DNA of 64,000 bases from Dermacentor variabilis. Lineage: Eukaryota; Arthropoda; Arachnida; Ixodida; Ixodidae. Shown one piece after another: positions 36,368 to 64,000 of the stretch. Both the position numbers and the translations under genes were made by a program. Position 1 is the stretch's first letter. The number at the start of each line of letters is the position of its first letter. Location: the NCBI RefSeq assembly GCF_050947875.1, contig NC_134569.1, positions 15,487,631 to 15,551,630 on the forward strand. Reading direction: 5' to 3'. The notes under the pieces are model-generated. The model did not search any database. It had not been told where the DNA came from and worked only from the letters and a program-made list of their open reading frames with translations.

Positions 36368-36951
36368 AAGAGGTCTGGACACCGACCAAAATAGTTTAAA
36401 ATAGTTGTTTACGTTTCGGCTCCCCCATGGGAGCCTTGTTCACAATGAAACAAGCGGCAGTGGTGGTGCCTCTTTTTATGTGTGGCTCAAAACATGACTA
36501 AGGCATCTGCCGCACATTGCCTTCGTTGCGATTAAGAGTGTGTGCCGTGGTTTGGATGATTAGGGACTCAAGACAAAGACGCAAAGAATAATTTCGTTCC
36601 TTGGCAATCACGCGAGATTTCTCCCAGTCAATCGTATGGGATGTGGCTGCGCAGTGTTCGGCCAAGGCATTCGATGCAACGTGTCGTTTCTGGACGTCAT
36701 TCTTGTGCTGCTTAAGTCTTGTTTGGAGTTGCCAGTTTCATCGACGTAGACATGCCGACAGTCTTCAGTGATCACTTGCTGGCCGTACGCCTGTCGCAAA
36801 TGGATCAAGTCGAGAGTATGACGGAAGCCCGTATGGTCGGGATGATGCATGCTTAAAAGGAAGAGGTTTCGACACCGACCAAAATGGTTTAAAATAGGTA
36901 TTTACGTTTCGGCTCCCCCACGGGAGCCTCGGTCACAATGAAACAAGCGGC
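36368..36951 (-). mobile_element. Penelope-like retroelement fragment with 91-bp direct repeats
   Basis: Two 91-bp direct repeats (36368-36458 and 36861-36951, about 8 differences) bracket the 3' end of a coding region for a GIY-YIG nuclease on the minus strand. The partial-tandem arrangement with pseudo-LTRs is typical of Penelope-like elements. Each repeat, read on the minus strand, holds a GGCTCCC/GGGAGCC hairpin followed by GAAAC, as in stem II and the 3' core of the hammerhead ribozymes known from these elements. Confidence 0.82.
36498..36850 (-). pseudogene. Penelope GIY-YIG endonuclease domain, truncated
   Basis: The minus strand reads HVYVDETGN near 36730-36757, then in a shifted frame TRLKQHKNDVQKRH, ALAEHCAATSH, WEKSRVIAKERNY and LESLIIQTT down to a stop at 36498-36500. 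The order (Y-V-x-E-T-G-N, then R, then H, then E in AKE) is the C-terminal GIY-YIG nuclease of Penelope-like elements, which cuts DNA to prime reverse transcription. The reverse transcriptase part is missing and at least one frameshift is present. The stop lies about 40 bp before the 3' pseudo-LTR. Confidence 0.8.
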
Positions 36952-37727
36952 TTGTTTCACCTTGTTTCACGACCTCCTCGCCTTGCGCTCGCTCCGTGGA
37001 GGCTTCACTGGGATAATAGCGGTGCGCTACGCGTTGGTTGATCTGTCTCGCCATGGAAGTTACCGACGAAGAGTGTATATCTGAATATAGTTGGTCTACT
37101 GCTTCTGAACAGTTAAAGTCTAAGGCGAAAGCTAAGTAAGCTAGGAAGAATGAAAGAAAGAGGTTGTAACGTGTCCAGGAAACAGAACAACATTCGCAAT
37201 TCAACAAGGTTTAACCAGAGTTAAACCACAGCCAATTTTTTCGTCTCGGGCTTTTAACCTTTCGAGGCTTTTCCTTCTCGCACACATTGCCTGCTTTTCT
37301 CGTCGTCCTGTCGTCGTACCGGAACTGTTGCAGTGCCGTTGTCGCTGTCATTTTCATCGCGTCTTCGCTGTTGTTGCGTTAACTCCTTTTTAAATGTCCC
37401 TGTATATTTACGTGACGTGCAATGAATGAGTACACGAACGGAAGGTCAGGCTGGGCCTGTTTTCTAACTCCTAACTGCTGTTGGCAGTAAAAACTAATTT
37501 GATGTTAGCACGCAGCACCGTCTGAACAATAAAAATAATAAAAGCACGCTCCAACCTACTTTCGGAACAAATCTCTGTCAGTTCGCTAAAGAATGCTTCT
37601 ACTGCCCATGATTCTCATGCTGGCTGAACAACTGAAGGCGCGATGCGAATCTCACCCCGGCGAAGACGGCTGCTTGGTCGTCTTCGCCTGACAACCCCCA
37701 TCTTAAGCTCCGTTTCAATCCTGACAG
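36952..37727. other. Region without recognisable genes
   Basis: Short frames only. A small tandem CTTGTTTCAC repeat follows the Penelope repeat. No domain is seen. Confidence 0.5.
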
Positions 37728-39050
37728 AGGCGACAAAAATTCACCGACAATTACGATACTCCACATTGCGAAATTAGAGCGCAGCCGTTTAAATGTTTTG
37801 ATTTCGCGATATATTGTATAGCGCGGACAATCTGTGTCGTGCGCCACGTTGCAAGCGGAGCAAAGTGTGGCGCAACTGCCTCGCTAATCGTAACGCGTGG
37901 GCGCGATTCACAGCAGCCGCCGCACATGTAGCGCTTTGTTTCCATATAGACGATGCGCGATACTCTGGCGCCATCTCGTAGCCATCGTCGCTGCAAAGCC
38001 CGTTGTGCGCAGCACGACGCTTTTTTTTTTCTCACAGCGGAAGAGCTGGATAGCCCTAGCCATCGCTACATGCAGGAATACCCGGGTTATTGTGATGACG
38101 GACTCGCAAGAAGGCTGCGGAAGGTATATGAACGGAAGGATCGGAAAGTCAGCACTTCAGTTCTTTAAAAACACCGAGACAAAAGAAGCGAACATCCTCT
38201 GGTTGTCGGGACACGAATCTCTCGCGGGTAATCAGGCGGCGCACGCAGCGGCTCGAGATCATGCACGCCGAGTCATTTCCGACACGCGGAGAACAAGCAC
38301 CAACGGCTGTCACGAAGATGCTTAACGCATACCCGTAAGTACTCGGAGACCTTGGCGCACTACAGGAAGCAGAGGAGTCACTACCCGCGCACACCTAAGA
38401 GGATGAGTGGGGAACAAGCGGTGACATGGAGAAGACTACAGGCTGGAACGTACCCGCATGGAACACTGCTGCACGCCATGTATCCTGGGTCCGACAGGCG
38501 GGATTGCAAGTTCCGCGGTCGGACACGCCCGACGCTCTGCGCCACATGGTGCTCGGGTGTAGGCATAACCCAGACATACCAGCGTCATCCCCACCACCTG
38601 GTGATAACGCGCACAAAGAAGCGGAACCAGAGAAAGGATCGGAAGACCAGTGGGAGGCTCTGCTGGTGACGCAAGGCCCTGAAGACTAGCTACATTTGGT
38701 GAACAAGGCTCGTGCGGTGGCAGTGAACCATGGCTACCTAGACTAAGGAGGCCACCCACATTTGGGCTCTAGTCTAGGAAGCCTGGTCAAATAATAACGT
38801 TTATTCTCTCTCTCTCTTTCGCCATATCCTCCTGCTCCGCTTTCCGCCTCATGATTCCACTGCACCCCCTCCTCCGCTTTGCTTCTCGCGCTCTCCTCGC
38901 TGTCGCCGTCCTTCACGCGCGCTCCGCGTTCGTTCTTTCATCCTTTTGCTGTGCTCGTTTGCTCGGTTACGAGGACGCCAAAGGACGAAGCCGACGCTCG
39001 CCGCAGGAACGTGTGCCTAAGAGCTGCGCTAAAAAGGGAGCACAGCTTTG
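37728..39050 (+). repeat. Interspersed ~450-bp repeat, copy 1 (split by a LINE)
   Basis: The left part (37728-38030) and right part (38816-39050) match copies at about 48450-48990 and 58918-59345. Shared blocks are TTCACCGACAATTACGA, GCGCGGACAATCTGTGTCGT, GGCGCCATCTCGTAGCCATC and, after the insertion, CTCGGTTACGAGGACGCC. No coding frame is shared. All three copies have the same orientation. The family is not recognised. Confidence 0.8.
38031..38815 (+). mobile_element. I-like LINE 3' fragment (RNase H and tail)
   Basis: The fragment encodes the RNase H region (VIVMTDSQEGCGRY near 38080 and WLSGHESLAGNQAAHAAA near 38200), then a frameshifted C-terminal part containing MSGEQAVTWRRLQAGTYPHG (38403-38462). 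It ends AATAATAACGTTTATTC plus a TC run, much like the tail of the LINE at 10835-10858. Several frameshifts are present. It interrupts copy 1 of the ~450-bp repeat. Confidence 0.82.
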
Positions 39051-39392
39051 AGCAGATAGCTTTGCAATTTGCAACGATGCAGACTTTGTTGTCTACCGAG
39101 CAGACGACACAGATGACTGTCATGGCGGGGAACTGTGGCATGGAGTGAAATAAAAAGAGCGCCGTTCACCAGGTTTCGATCATGCTGAAAGCCCTCTGGA
39201 ATGATTGGGATGTCAAACATGTAGATGTTGTCTAGACGACAGGCGCCAGTCTTGAGACAACACAAGTTCCGTGAAGTGATGTCCAAGAGTTTTTATAAGC
39301 TTCGGTATCTTCTAATAAGCTGCAGGTTATGACAAAGAATAAGAACTTTGAATAAAAATAAGAACGTGTCGCCAGAGTTGAGTGTTTCACTC
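39051..39392. other. Possible remnant of a 5' LTR before the gypsy element
   Basis: No gene is seen. AATAAA-type signals near 39351 and a perfect 11-bp inverted repeat (GTCGCCAGAGT at 39368-39378, ACTCTGGCGAC at 39389-39399) precede the gypsy leader. No matching right LTR is visible, so the boundary is uncertain. Confidence 0.35.
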
Positions 39393-39463
39393 TGGCGACG
39401 AGTACCCACGGACCGTCCCACGTCACCGCGAGTGGTGAAACACCACCCCCCGTTGCTGCCGCC

Positions 39464-39672
39464 ATGCCGCTGTGCGGAAGGCTCGAGCCGTTCGAGGTAG
39501 ATGGGTCGGCCTGGTCAATTTACGAGGAACAAGTCCACGTGTTCTTCCGGGCAAACGACACACCCAAGGCCAAACAGCGGGACATTTTCCTGGCCAGCTG
39601 CGGGACACGCGTCTTCAGTCTCCTGCTCGACCTTCTCAAGCCAGCCACGCCACATGTTAAGGCGGAGAGTGA
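39464..39672 (+). pseudogene. Gypsy gag, N-terminal piece
   Basis: The frame from ATG 39464 encodes an acidic/aromatic gag N-terminus (EPFEVDGSAWSIYEEQVHV, RDIFLASCG) and is cut after two bases of codon 70 by the solo LTR. The same frame resumes at 40344 after removal of the LTR and one TSD copy, so the LTR is a clean later insertion. Confidence 0.8.
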
Positions 39673-40339
39673 TGTTAGGGTTGGCGTCTGACACCACGTG
39701 GCGACATGTCATTCACCCTACCCCCTGAGCCGGTGCCCACGGGCGACTTCATCCCCTTCACCTTCTCTTGGCCGGACCCCACGGCGCCGGAGAGGTCATT
39801 CACCCTACCCCCTGAGCCGGAGCCCACGGGCGACCTCATCCCCTTCCCCTCCTCTCATGGTCGTGGCATCGTGTGTGCTTACCTCATCCCCTTCACCTTC
39901 TCTTGGCCGGATCCCACGGCGCCGGAGAGGTCATTCACCCGACCTTCTCCCCAGGTTCGTCGAAAAGAGGATCGACTTCTCCTTCCCGTGCTCGGTATGG
40001 CAGGAGGAGGGGCCCTCTCTCCGTGCCTGTCACGTGTCATCGACGGAAGCAAGATCCCGCCCACACTTGTAGAGAGCCTATTTAAGGGGCTCCGAAATGT
40101 ACTTTGACAGACTTCATACTTCACGCTTTTCTTATTTTCATTCAACTACCTTTGAATAAACCGTGCAAGTTTCGCACTAGGAAATCGTCTCGCCCCTGCT
40201 TGGTCGCCATGATCAACCGGATGCCTGCAGCCCGCCGGCAACGCCACGCTACCCCATAAGTAATGTCGGTCGAGCTTCGATAGGCAGGCGTCGCTACTTC
40301 TCGGCAGCAGTACGGTACGCTACCCTGGAGTACGCAACA
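39673..40339 (+). mobile_element. Solo LTR (667 bp) of another LTR retrotransposon
   Basis: The LTR runs from TGTTAGGG to GCAACA and is flanked by the 4-bp TSD GTGA (39669-39672 and 40340-40343). It contains an imperfectly repeated ~95-bp block (TCATTCACCCTACCCCCTGA and variants), a TATA-like TATTTAA at 40079-40085 and AATAAA at 40155-40160, as expected for U3, R and U5. No internal region is present, so recombination between two LTRs has removed it. Confidence 0.85.
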
Positions 40340-41049
40340 GTGAGCTGCTCGCCATACTGCGCTCGCATTTCAACCCAGCACCGTCCACACTAATGGAGTG
40401 TTTCCGTTTCAACAACCGGAACCGCCGGGAAGGAGAGACCCTCGGGCAGTTCGTTGCTGCGCTACGAGGGTTAGCGTGTGTCTGCGACTTCGGGCACCAA
40501 CTCGACTCGCTGCTCCAGGGCCGTTTCGTCTGCGGCATCAACAACCCCGCCATGCAGACGCGACTCCTGGAGCTTCCCGACCCCTCGCTGGACGACGCCA
40601 CGAAGGCAGCACTGGCAATGGAAACTGCCGCCAAGGACGCCGGCGAGATTGCCCGTGCGACTGGCTCACCGCCGGCGGAAGCGGCGTTCAACAAGTTGGC
40701 GACAAAGGGCAGTACCTGCGGTCGCTGTGGTGGTGCCCACTCCCCCTCACAGTGCCAGTTCTCTCAAGCACAATACTTCACGTGCGGGAAAACTGGGCGC
40801 CTGGCACGTGTATGCCGAAGGGGGAGGACGAACAGCAAACCGCAGAAGCAACCTGGTTCAAGCTCAGGTACCACTCAAGCCCGTGGCCAGGGTAGCCGTC
40901 GCAAGCGTACGCGGAGGGGGCGTGCGGCAGCAGGCTCGAGTTATTCCGCGGCCAGGCTCCATGTCGTGGCTGAGTACCCGCCGATTTTTGACATGTGGCA
41001 CACAGGCCTTGTACCGTCGTCTGTGCCGCTGTATATGCTGACCATCTAA
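40340..41049 (+). pseudogene. Gypsy gag, C-terminal piece with zinc knuckles
   Basis: The frame shows LLAILRSHFNPAPS, the capsid-like CFRFNNRNRREGETLGQFV and LVCGINN-type RFVCGINNPAMQTRLL. Two knuckles follow: CGRCGGAHSPSQC (CX2CX3HX4C) and a damaged FTCGKTGRLARVC that lacks its first Cys and its His. A basic tail (RRKRTRRGR) follows before a stop. Gag packages the element RNA; the damaged knuckle and interrupted frame make it inactive. Confidence 0.82.
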
Positions 41050-41429
41050 ATCTGCGGCACCCCATTTCCATAGAGCTGGAGACAGGAGCCAGTGTGTCAG
41101 TAATGGCCGGGAAGCTCTTCAAGCGTGCCTTCCCCGGAGTGTCCGTCGATGCTTTGGGGGTGATGCTGCGCAGCTACTCCGGGCAGCTCTCCCAGGTCCA
41201 GGGTCAGGCACAGGTCAGCGTTCGCTTTGGCGACAGGGAGGCAAACCTTCCCCTTTACTTAACGAAGGGGTCGTCGCCGACGCTGCTAAGCCGAAACTGG
41301 ATTCATGCACTGGGCATTCGTCTGATAGAGTACCAGGAAGCCAGCCTGCATGCGGCGAAAGACGTCCCCAGCCTCCTGACCAAGTTCAAGTCACTGTTCC
41401 AGCCAGGGGTGGGCACATTCGCGGCATGA
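41049..41429 (+). pseudogene. Gypsy aspartic protease remnant
   Basis: In a frame shifted from gag, ELETGASVSVM near 41071-41103 stands where retroviral-type proteases have the catalytic D-T/S-G-A. Here Glu replaces Asp. LLSRNWIHALGIRL near 41287-41327 is the typical downstream LGRDWL-like motif. The frame stops at 41429. Confidence 0.75.
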
Positions 41430-41465
41430 CGGCTGGCATCTATGTAGCTGAGGGAGCCCGGCTAC

Positions 41466-42178
41466 GTTTTTTTTTTCAAGCCTCGCCCACTACCGTTCGC
41501 CCTGAAGGACGGGGTCACCCAGGAGAGGCAAAGGTTACTGCGAGAGGGCATCCTGGTGCCCGTCAAGACGTCTGAATGGGCCGCTCCCATCGTACCAGAC
41601 CTCAAGCGAGACGGCAGTGTCAGGATCTGCGGGAATTTCAAGGTTACCATCAACCCCGTCGCTACCGTCGAGAACTACCCCCTGCCCCGGATCGAAGATC
41701 TCTGGTCAGCGTGGTCTGGTGGATAGAAGTTTACCAAGCTCGACCTCAGAGATGCTTACCAGCAGCTGGTGCTCCATGATGCCTCCCGGTAGTATGTCAC
41801 AATATCGACAACTTTGGGGCTCTTCCAGTACACACGCTTACCGTTTGGCGTGGCCTCAGCCCCAGCCATATTTCAGAGGGCGATGGACAACCTCTTCAGA
41901 GGCATGAGGCCCGTGGCGGTGTACTTGGATGACATCCTGGTTATTGGCAGCGACGATGGGGACTTCTTGCAGAACCGGCACAACGTCCCGGCACAGCTGC
42001 AGGACGCTGTTCTCAAGCTCAAGCTGGAAAAGTGCGTTTTCCTGGTCCCCAGAGTTGAGTACTTGGGACATGTCATTTCCCAAGCGTGCCTAGCCCCGGC
42101 TCCACCCAAAGTTGATGCTGTGCTCAAGGCGCCTACGCCCCAGAACAAGAAGGAGCTTTAGAGCTACCTCGGCCTTAT
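41466..42178 (+). pseudogene. Gypsy reverse transcriptase, interrupted
   Basis: Motifs in order are KPRPLPFALKDGV, LREGILVPV, EWAAPIV, RICGNFKVTINP, KFTKLDLRDAYQQ, FQYTRLPFGVASAPAIFQRAMD and the catalytic VYLDDILV near 41917-41940, then LGHVISQ. In-frame TAG codons lie near 41724, 41790 and 42159. The frame is cut by the LINE at 42185 and continues as GLMNFYRSFL at 43235. The enzyme would copy element RNA into DNA; this copy cannot. Confidence 0.88.
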
Positions 42179-42184
42179 GATTCT

Positions 42185-43234
42185 GATTGATTGAAAATTT
42201 TATTTGCAGAATATTCGTAGAAATCGTGGGTGGGCCGCCTAGTCTAGTAGTCCACTGGTTGCTGCTGCTGCGCTGGCCCCACCAGCCAGTGCTGACGGTC
42301 AGGATCATCGCTGAGCAGAATAGCCTCCCACTGCTCTTCTGAGGGATTTGGAATGGGGTCAACTATGGGATTAAATTGGCATGCCCACACTATGTGGTTC
42401 AGGTTAGCTACCTCTCCACAGTGCGGGCATTGCGGGGAGTAGGGTGTAGGGTACCACTGGCGTATCTTAGCTGGCGTTGGGTATGTATGGTTTGTAGTCT
42501 CCTAAGGGTGTTCTCGTCTAACTTATTGAGGGATTTATGTGGTGTTGGGCACTCTTTCCTGGCTTTTCTGTATGGGGCCAGATTGTCAGCATACACTGCT
42601 AAAGCAGTTAGTCGCAGCATCCTTCAAGGTCATCAGGAAGAAACGCCGGTATAGAAGAGCTCGGGCATGGCTGTGAGCTGCTTCGTTTCCTCCTAGTAGT
42701 TCCAGGTCACCGGGAAACCAGATGACTGAGGCTTGGCTGGGTGGCTGGGTAATCAGCAATGCAAACGCGTGCAAACGCAAAATAGGTATCGCAAGAATTA
42801 CGAACTGGGACAGATGAAAAGAGGCCCAGGCATCTACTGCAAACCCTATTACAGACCTAGAGGAATGCGTTAAGGGTGAGGTGCAAACTTTGAAATCCTT
42901 TACGAAAGAGGTCTGCACGACAGAAGATTTCTCAGCGGTCGATCCGCACCTTCAACATTTATGGGAAGTAAGATACTCATTGACAAAGACATGGCGAAGA
43001 CAACGGCTTAACCGCAAACTCAAGAAAAAAATAGATGAGATAAACAAGAAGGCAGAATCCTACGCCATATCCTTGGCCAGACAGAACTGGAATACGCTCT
43101 GCGATGGTATTCAGGGGAAGCTAGGGGTGGTGTCAAAGACTTGGAAGCTCCTGCGTGTCCTAATCTAACCCCAGCAGCAGCAAGTCGGCCACTAAAGGCA
43201 GGCTCACGAAGATAGTACACACCATTCTGGGTAC
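42185..43234 (-). mobile_element. I-like LINE with 5' inversion (twin-priming structure)
   Basis: The left part (42185 to ~42755) is minus-strand RNase H and C-terminus: WFPGDLELLGGNEAAHSHAR near 42685-42740, then a CPHC-type motif near 42420. Its 3' tail lies at 42185-42212. The right part (~42760-43234) is plus-strand and encodes the endonuclease-RT linker (QRLNRKLKKKIDEINKKAES, LARQNWNTL), similar to codons 280-370 of the LINE at 7271. The RT core between them is missing. Similar sequences GGCCTTATGATTCT (42171-42184) and GGCCTCATGAACTTCT (43235-43250) flank the composite as a diverged TSD. One TSD around two opposed pieces fits twin priming. Confidence 0.78.
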
Positions 43235-43330
43235 GGCCTCATGAACTTCTACAGGAGTTTCCTGCCGAAGCTGTTGGAGCATTTACAGCCGCTCCATCTT
43301 CTGCTTCGAGATGGTCAGTCATCGTTCGTC

Positions 43331-44374
43331 ACCACCACGCTGCGGAGTGCGCGTCTAACGGAGGGTGCCTCGAGCCCTCCCTCGTTCACGAAACCGGGCG
43401 GATCGTGACATAGTTGAAAATAACTTTTTTTTAAAGGTTAAAGTTTTAAAAAACTGCTTTATATACATTTCTGACAGATCGGCGTCAAAGTGATCGTCAA
43501 ATGCAATTCACAATAGCGTGCGGATGTAATAGAGAGAGGCGTTCAGAACAGTTCTCACGTATATTTTCTTCGGAAGGAGATTTTTTCCACATGACATTTT
43601 ATTCACTTGTGTGCATGGTAAGAAGGTTCAACAGACTTGTTTTGTTGCTATGGCATAATTATACATCACGTTCTATTTACACAGAGTAGCGTACAATACC
43701 TTTTAACACTGACCAGCTTCTTGCCCGAGTCATTTCATACACGGCTCAATGATCTGCGAGGAAATCGTGCTCATTACTGAGGACAATAGGAGGAATTTTT
43801 TTTTGTTGAACGTTTGTATTACAACGCGCGTCAAACGATTTGTAGACTTTCCTTTGTACTTTCGTGCCACTGAAACACTGCTCACTGCTTTGTACGGTTG
43901 CACAAGCTTTCGTCGTCATATAACGTTGCTTTTGGCTTTTTTATTGTAAAATGATGAGACATTGAGAAATACACAAAGCCAGAATAAGCGAACGCTTTGT
44001 TTTAAATGGAGCCTGGCAACGCGCGGGGCTCGCCGGCTGTTGACGCCAATAGTCCTCAGCGTCATTTCTGGATTCTCGGATGAGGCAGCCGAGTGCGCAC
44101 TCACCCTGCTGTAATCAACGTCACAGTTACCATCGTACGTCCAGGTCAGGCACAGAAAATAAACTGCTGCCAAAGGATCGCAGTCTTTTCATAACTCGTC
44201 TGTGACGTAGTTCAAGCCGTAAATTATGAAGAACGAGAAAGATGCCCAGTGTGGACCTATTGCAGCTGCCATACATGTGATCGTGCGAATCAGGTTTAAC
44301 ATGTGTACTATACCATACTATATCAGTGCGTCCAGCGCATATATCGCGGTTAGGAGATAGTGATAGGTAATGTT
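43331..44374. other. Intergenic region and probable 3' UTR of the transporter gene
   Basis: No coding frame is recognised. The part next to 44374 is expected to be 3' UTR on the minus strand. Confidence 0.5.
43940..43945 (-). promoter_or_regulatory. Candidate polyadenylation signal (AATAAA)
   Basis: AATAAA on the minus strand lies about 430 bp after the transporter stop codon. It is the first such hexamer noted downstream of the stop. Another lies at 43598-43603. Confidence 0.35.
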
Positions 44375-63035
<18,661 letters not shown>

Positions 63036-64000
63036 CTGGTGAGCAATAAATCGCACAAGAAGAGGTTAGCTCACCACGAAAACACCAGTGAGGAGTGCTC
63101 CGCAGATGTCGTGCAAGGTGAACTTTATTTCCTCGCACAGATGTTGCACTTTACGTTAGGCCTGTCTGGCAAGTTTATTAATGTGCAAACTTAGCGTGCC
63201 GTCATGTTTGCAATATATTCAAGCGTATGTAGCACATTTCAGTCAAGAGCGCACTTCCTGGTTACCGGTATATAACTTTCGCGTGCCTTTCCTCTCACAA
63301 CGGAGTGCGCCACGTCTCACTTGTGTGCGAACGTCAGAGCATAGAATTCGTATGCCGTCTTGAAGTGATGGTATTGTCTCAACGGGAAATTTTATTTTAA
63401 GCTTGCAATGTTGGGCAAGAAGCTTATGGGTAGAAAATTTTATTCATACACTACCACTATATCAAAATATGCAACAGGCCGTACAAGGGCCATCTCAAGC
63501 TTTCTTGCTGTAGAAAAAAAAAAAAAAAATAAACGAACCTGGGCGATTTCACGACAAATCAGAGCATGGCCTATAAGCCTAATGCGTTCGGTCTCATTGC
63601 TTCATTTCATAGTTTATACCTATCATGTTCAATAGCACGAACATTTTTTTGCAGCAAGCCTATATTTCAGGAACAAAAATATAACAAATGTCTTCACATG
63701 CAGACACCGTTTTTACACACCATACCCTTTTGCAAATATGCAGCGGATATAAAACGCCAATTATCATAATAACCTTCTAATGCCAATTAAACCATAAGAA
63801 ATTTCTTTTTAAGCAGACTAATCGCAAAAAATAGCGAGGTTTCTTCAGCTTATAAAGCAGTATAAGTATATAGATATTCTACACCGGCCACCGTTCTAAA
63901 AAGATTATCTTTTTATACGCTAAGCAATGAGGTAGCAATAAGGTAAGCAATAAGGTCTTGTAGCTCAGCGGTTTGCGAGAACCTTAATACGTTAAAAAGC
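63036..64000 (-). other. Transporter intron reaching the right edge, no exon seen
   Basis: The sequence upstream of the first visible exon has no frame matching the preceding SLC5 helices. It is AT-rich, with an A run at 63514-63529 and short AGCAATAAGGT repeats near 63930-63956. Confidence 0.6.

Larger units (their letters stand above)
39393..43330 (+). mobile_element. Degenerate Ty3/gypsy LTR retrotransposon with two later insertions
   Basis: Gag, protease and reverse transcriptase remnants occur in the usual order. TGGCGACGAGTACCC at 39393-39407 may be the primer binding site. Gag is split by a solo LTR (39673-40339) and the RT is split by an inverted LINE (42185-43234). After the LINE the reading resumes with NFYRSFLPK near 43241-43268 and is lost near 43330. 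RNase H, integrase and a right LTR are not seen. Confidence 0.85.

Noticed and set aside
36608..36850. 80-codon minus-strand frame as an intact small protein
   Set aside because: Only its later part, HVYVDETGN, matches the GIY-YIG domain; the rest of the domain continues in another frame, so it is a broken Penelope remnant.
39673..40258. LTR right end at the CCCCATA/AGTAA position
   Set aside because: The alternative end at 40339 gives TG...CA termini, a perfect GTGA duplication and restores the gag frame, so it is preferred.
39673..40339. Pro-rich frames (124-133 codons) as a gene
   Set aside because: They come from the internally repeated U3 of the solo LTR and have no domain or start context.

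Overview
The window looks like nuclear DNA of a hard tick (Ixodidae, probably a metastriate such as Rhipicephalus, Dermacentor or Hyalomma). The reasons are several copies of a tRNA-derived SINE resembling tick Ruka-type SINEs, LINE families (I-like with RNase H, RTE, CR1/L2-like), a Penelope-like element and a large-intron animal gene. The assignment rests on recognition, not on a database search.

Layout. (1) 1-25445 is one satellite array with a ~392-bp monomer and higher-order repeats. It was later hit by a near-intact I-like LINE (5079-10858), a SINE (20765-21004) and a palindromic foldback element (24503-24763), each with clear target-site duplications (TSDs). The array continues past the left edge and decays towards its right edge. 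(2) 25446-30008 is AT-rich and has no convincing gene. (3) 30009-43330 is a transposon graveyard: a 5'-truncated RTE LINE, a CR1/L2-like LINE, a broken THAP-domain sequence, minisatellites, a Penelope-like fragment with direct repeats, an unclassified ~450-bp repeat split by an I-like LINE fragment, and a degenerate Ty3/gypsy element. The gypsy element itself carries a solo LTR and a 5'-inverted (twin-primed) LINE. (4) From 44375 to at least 63035, on the minus strand, lie ten exons of one real host gene: the C-terminal two thirds of an SLC5-family sodium:solute symporter (SMCT/SMVT-like). Every exon has AG/GT borders and every junction is phase-compatible. The 5' exons lie beyond the right edge. 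Its introns hold microsatellites, SINEs, LINE fragments, hairpin elements and two more copies of the ~450-bp repeat.

The only probably functional host protein is the transporter. ORF1 of the LINE at 5079-10858 is intact and its ORF2 has a single in-frame stop, so this element is young. The least explained signals are the satellite with a recurrent ~90-codon reading frame, two unrelated palindromic elements with 13-14-bp TSDs, the ~450-bp repeat family, and the hammerhead-like hairpin in the Penelope repeats.
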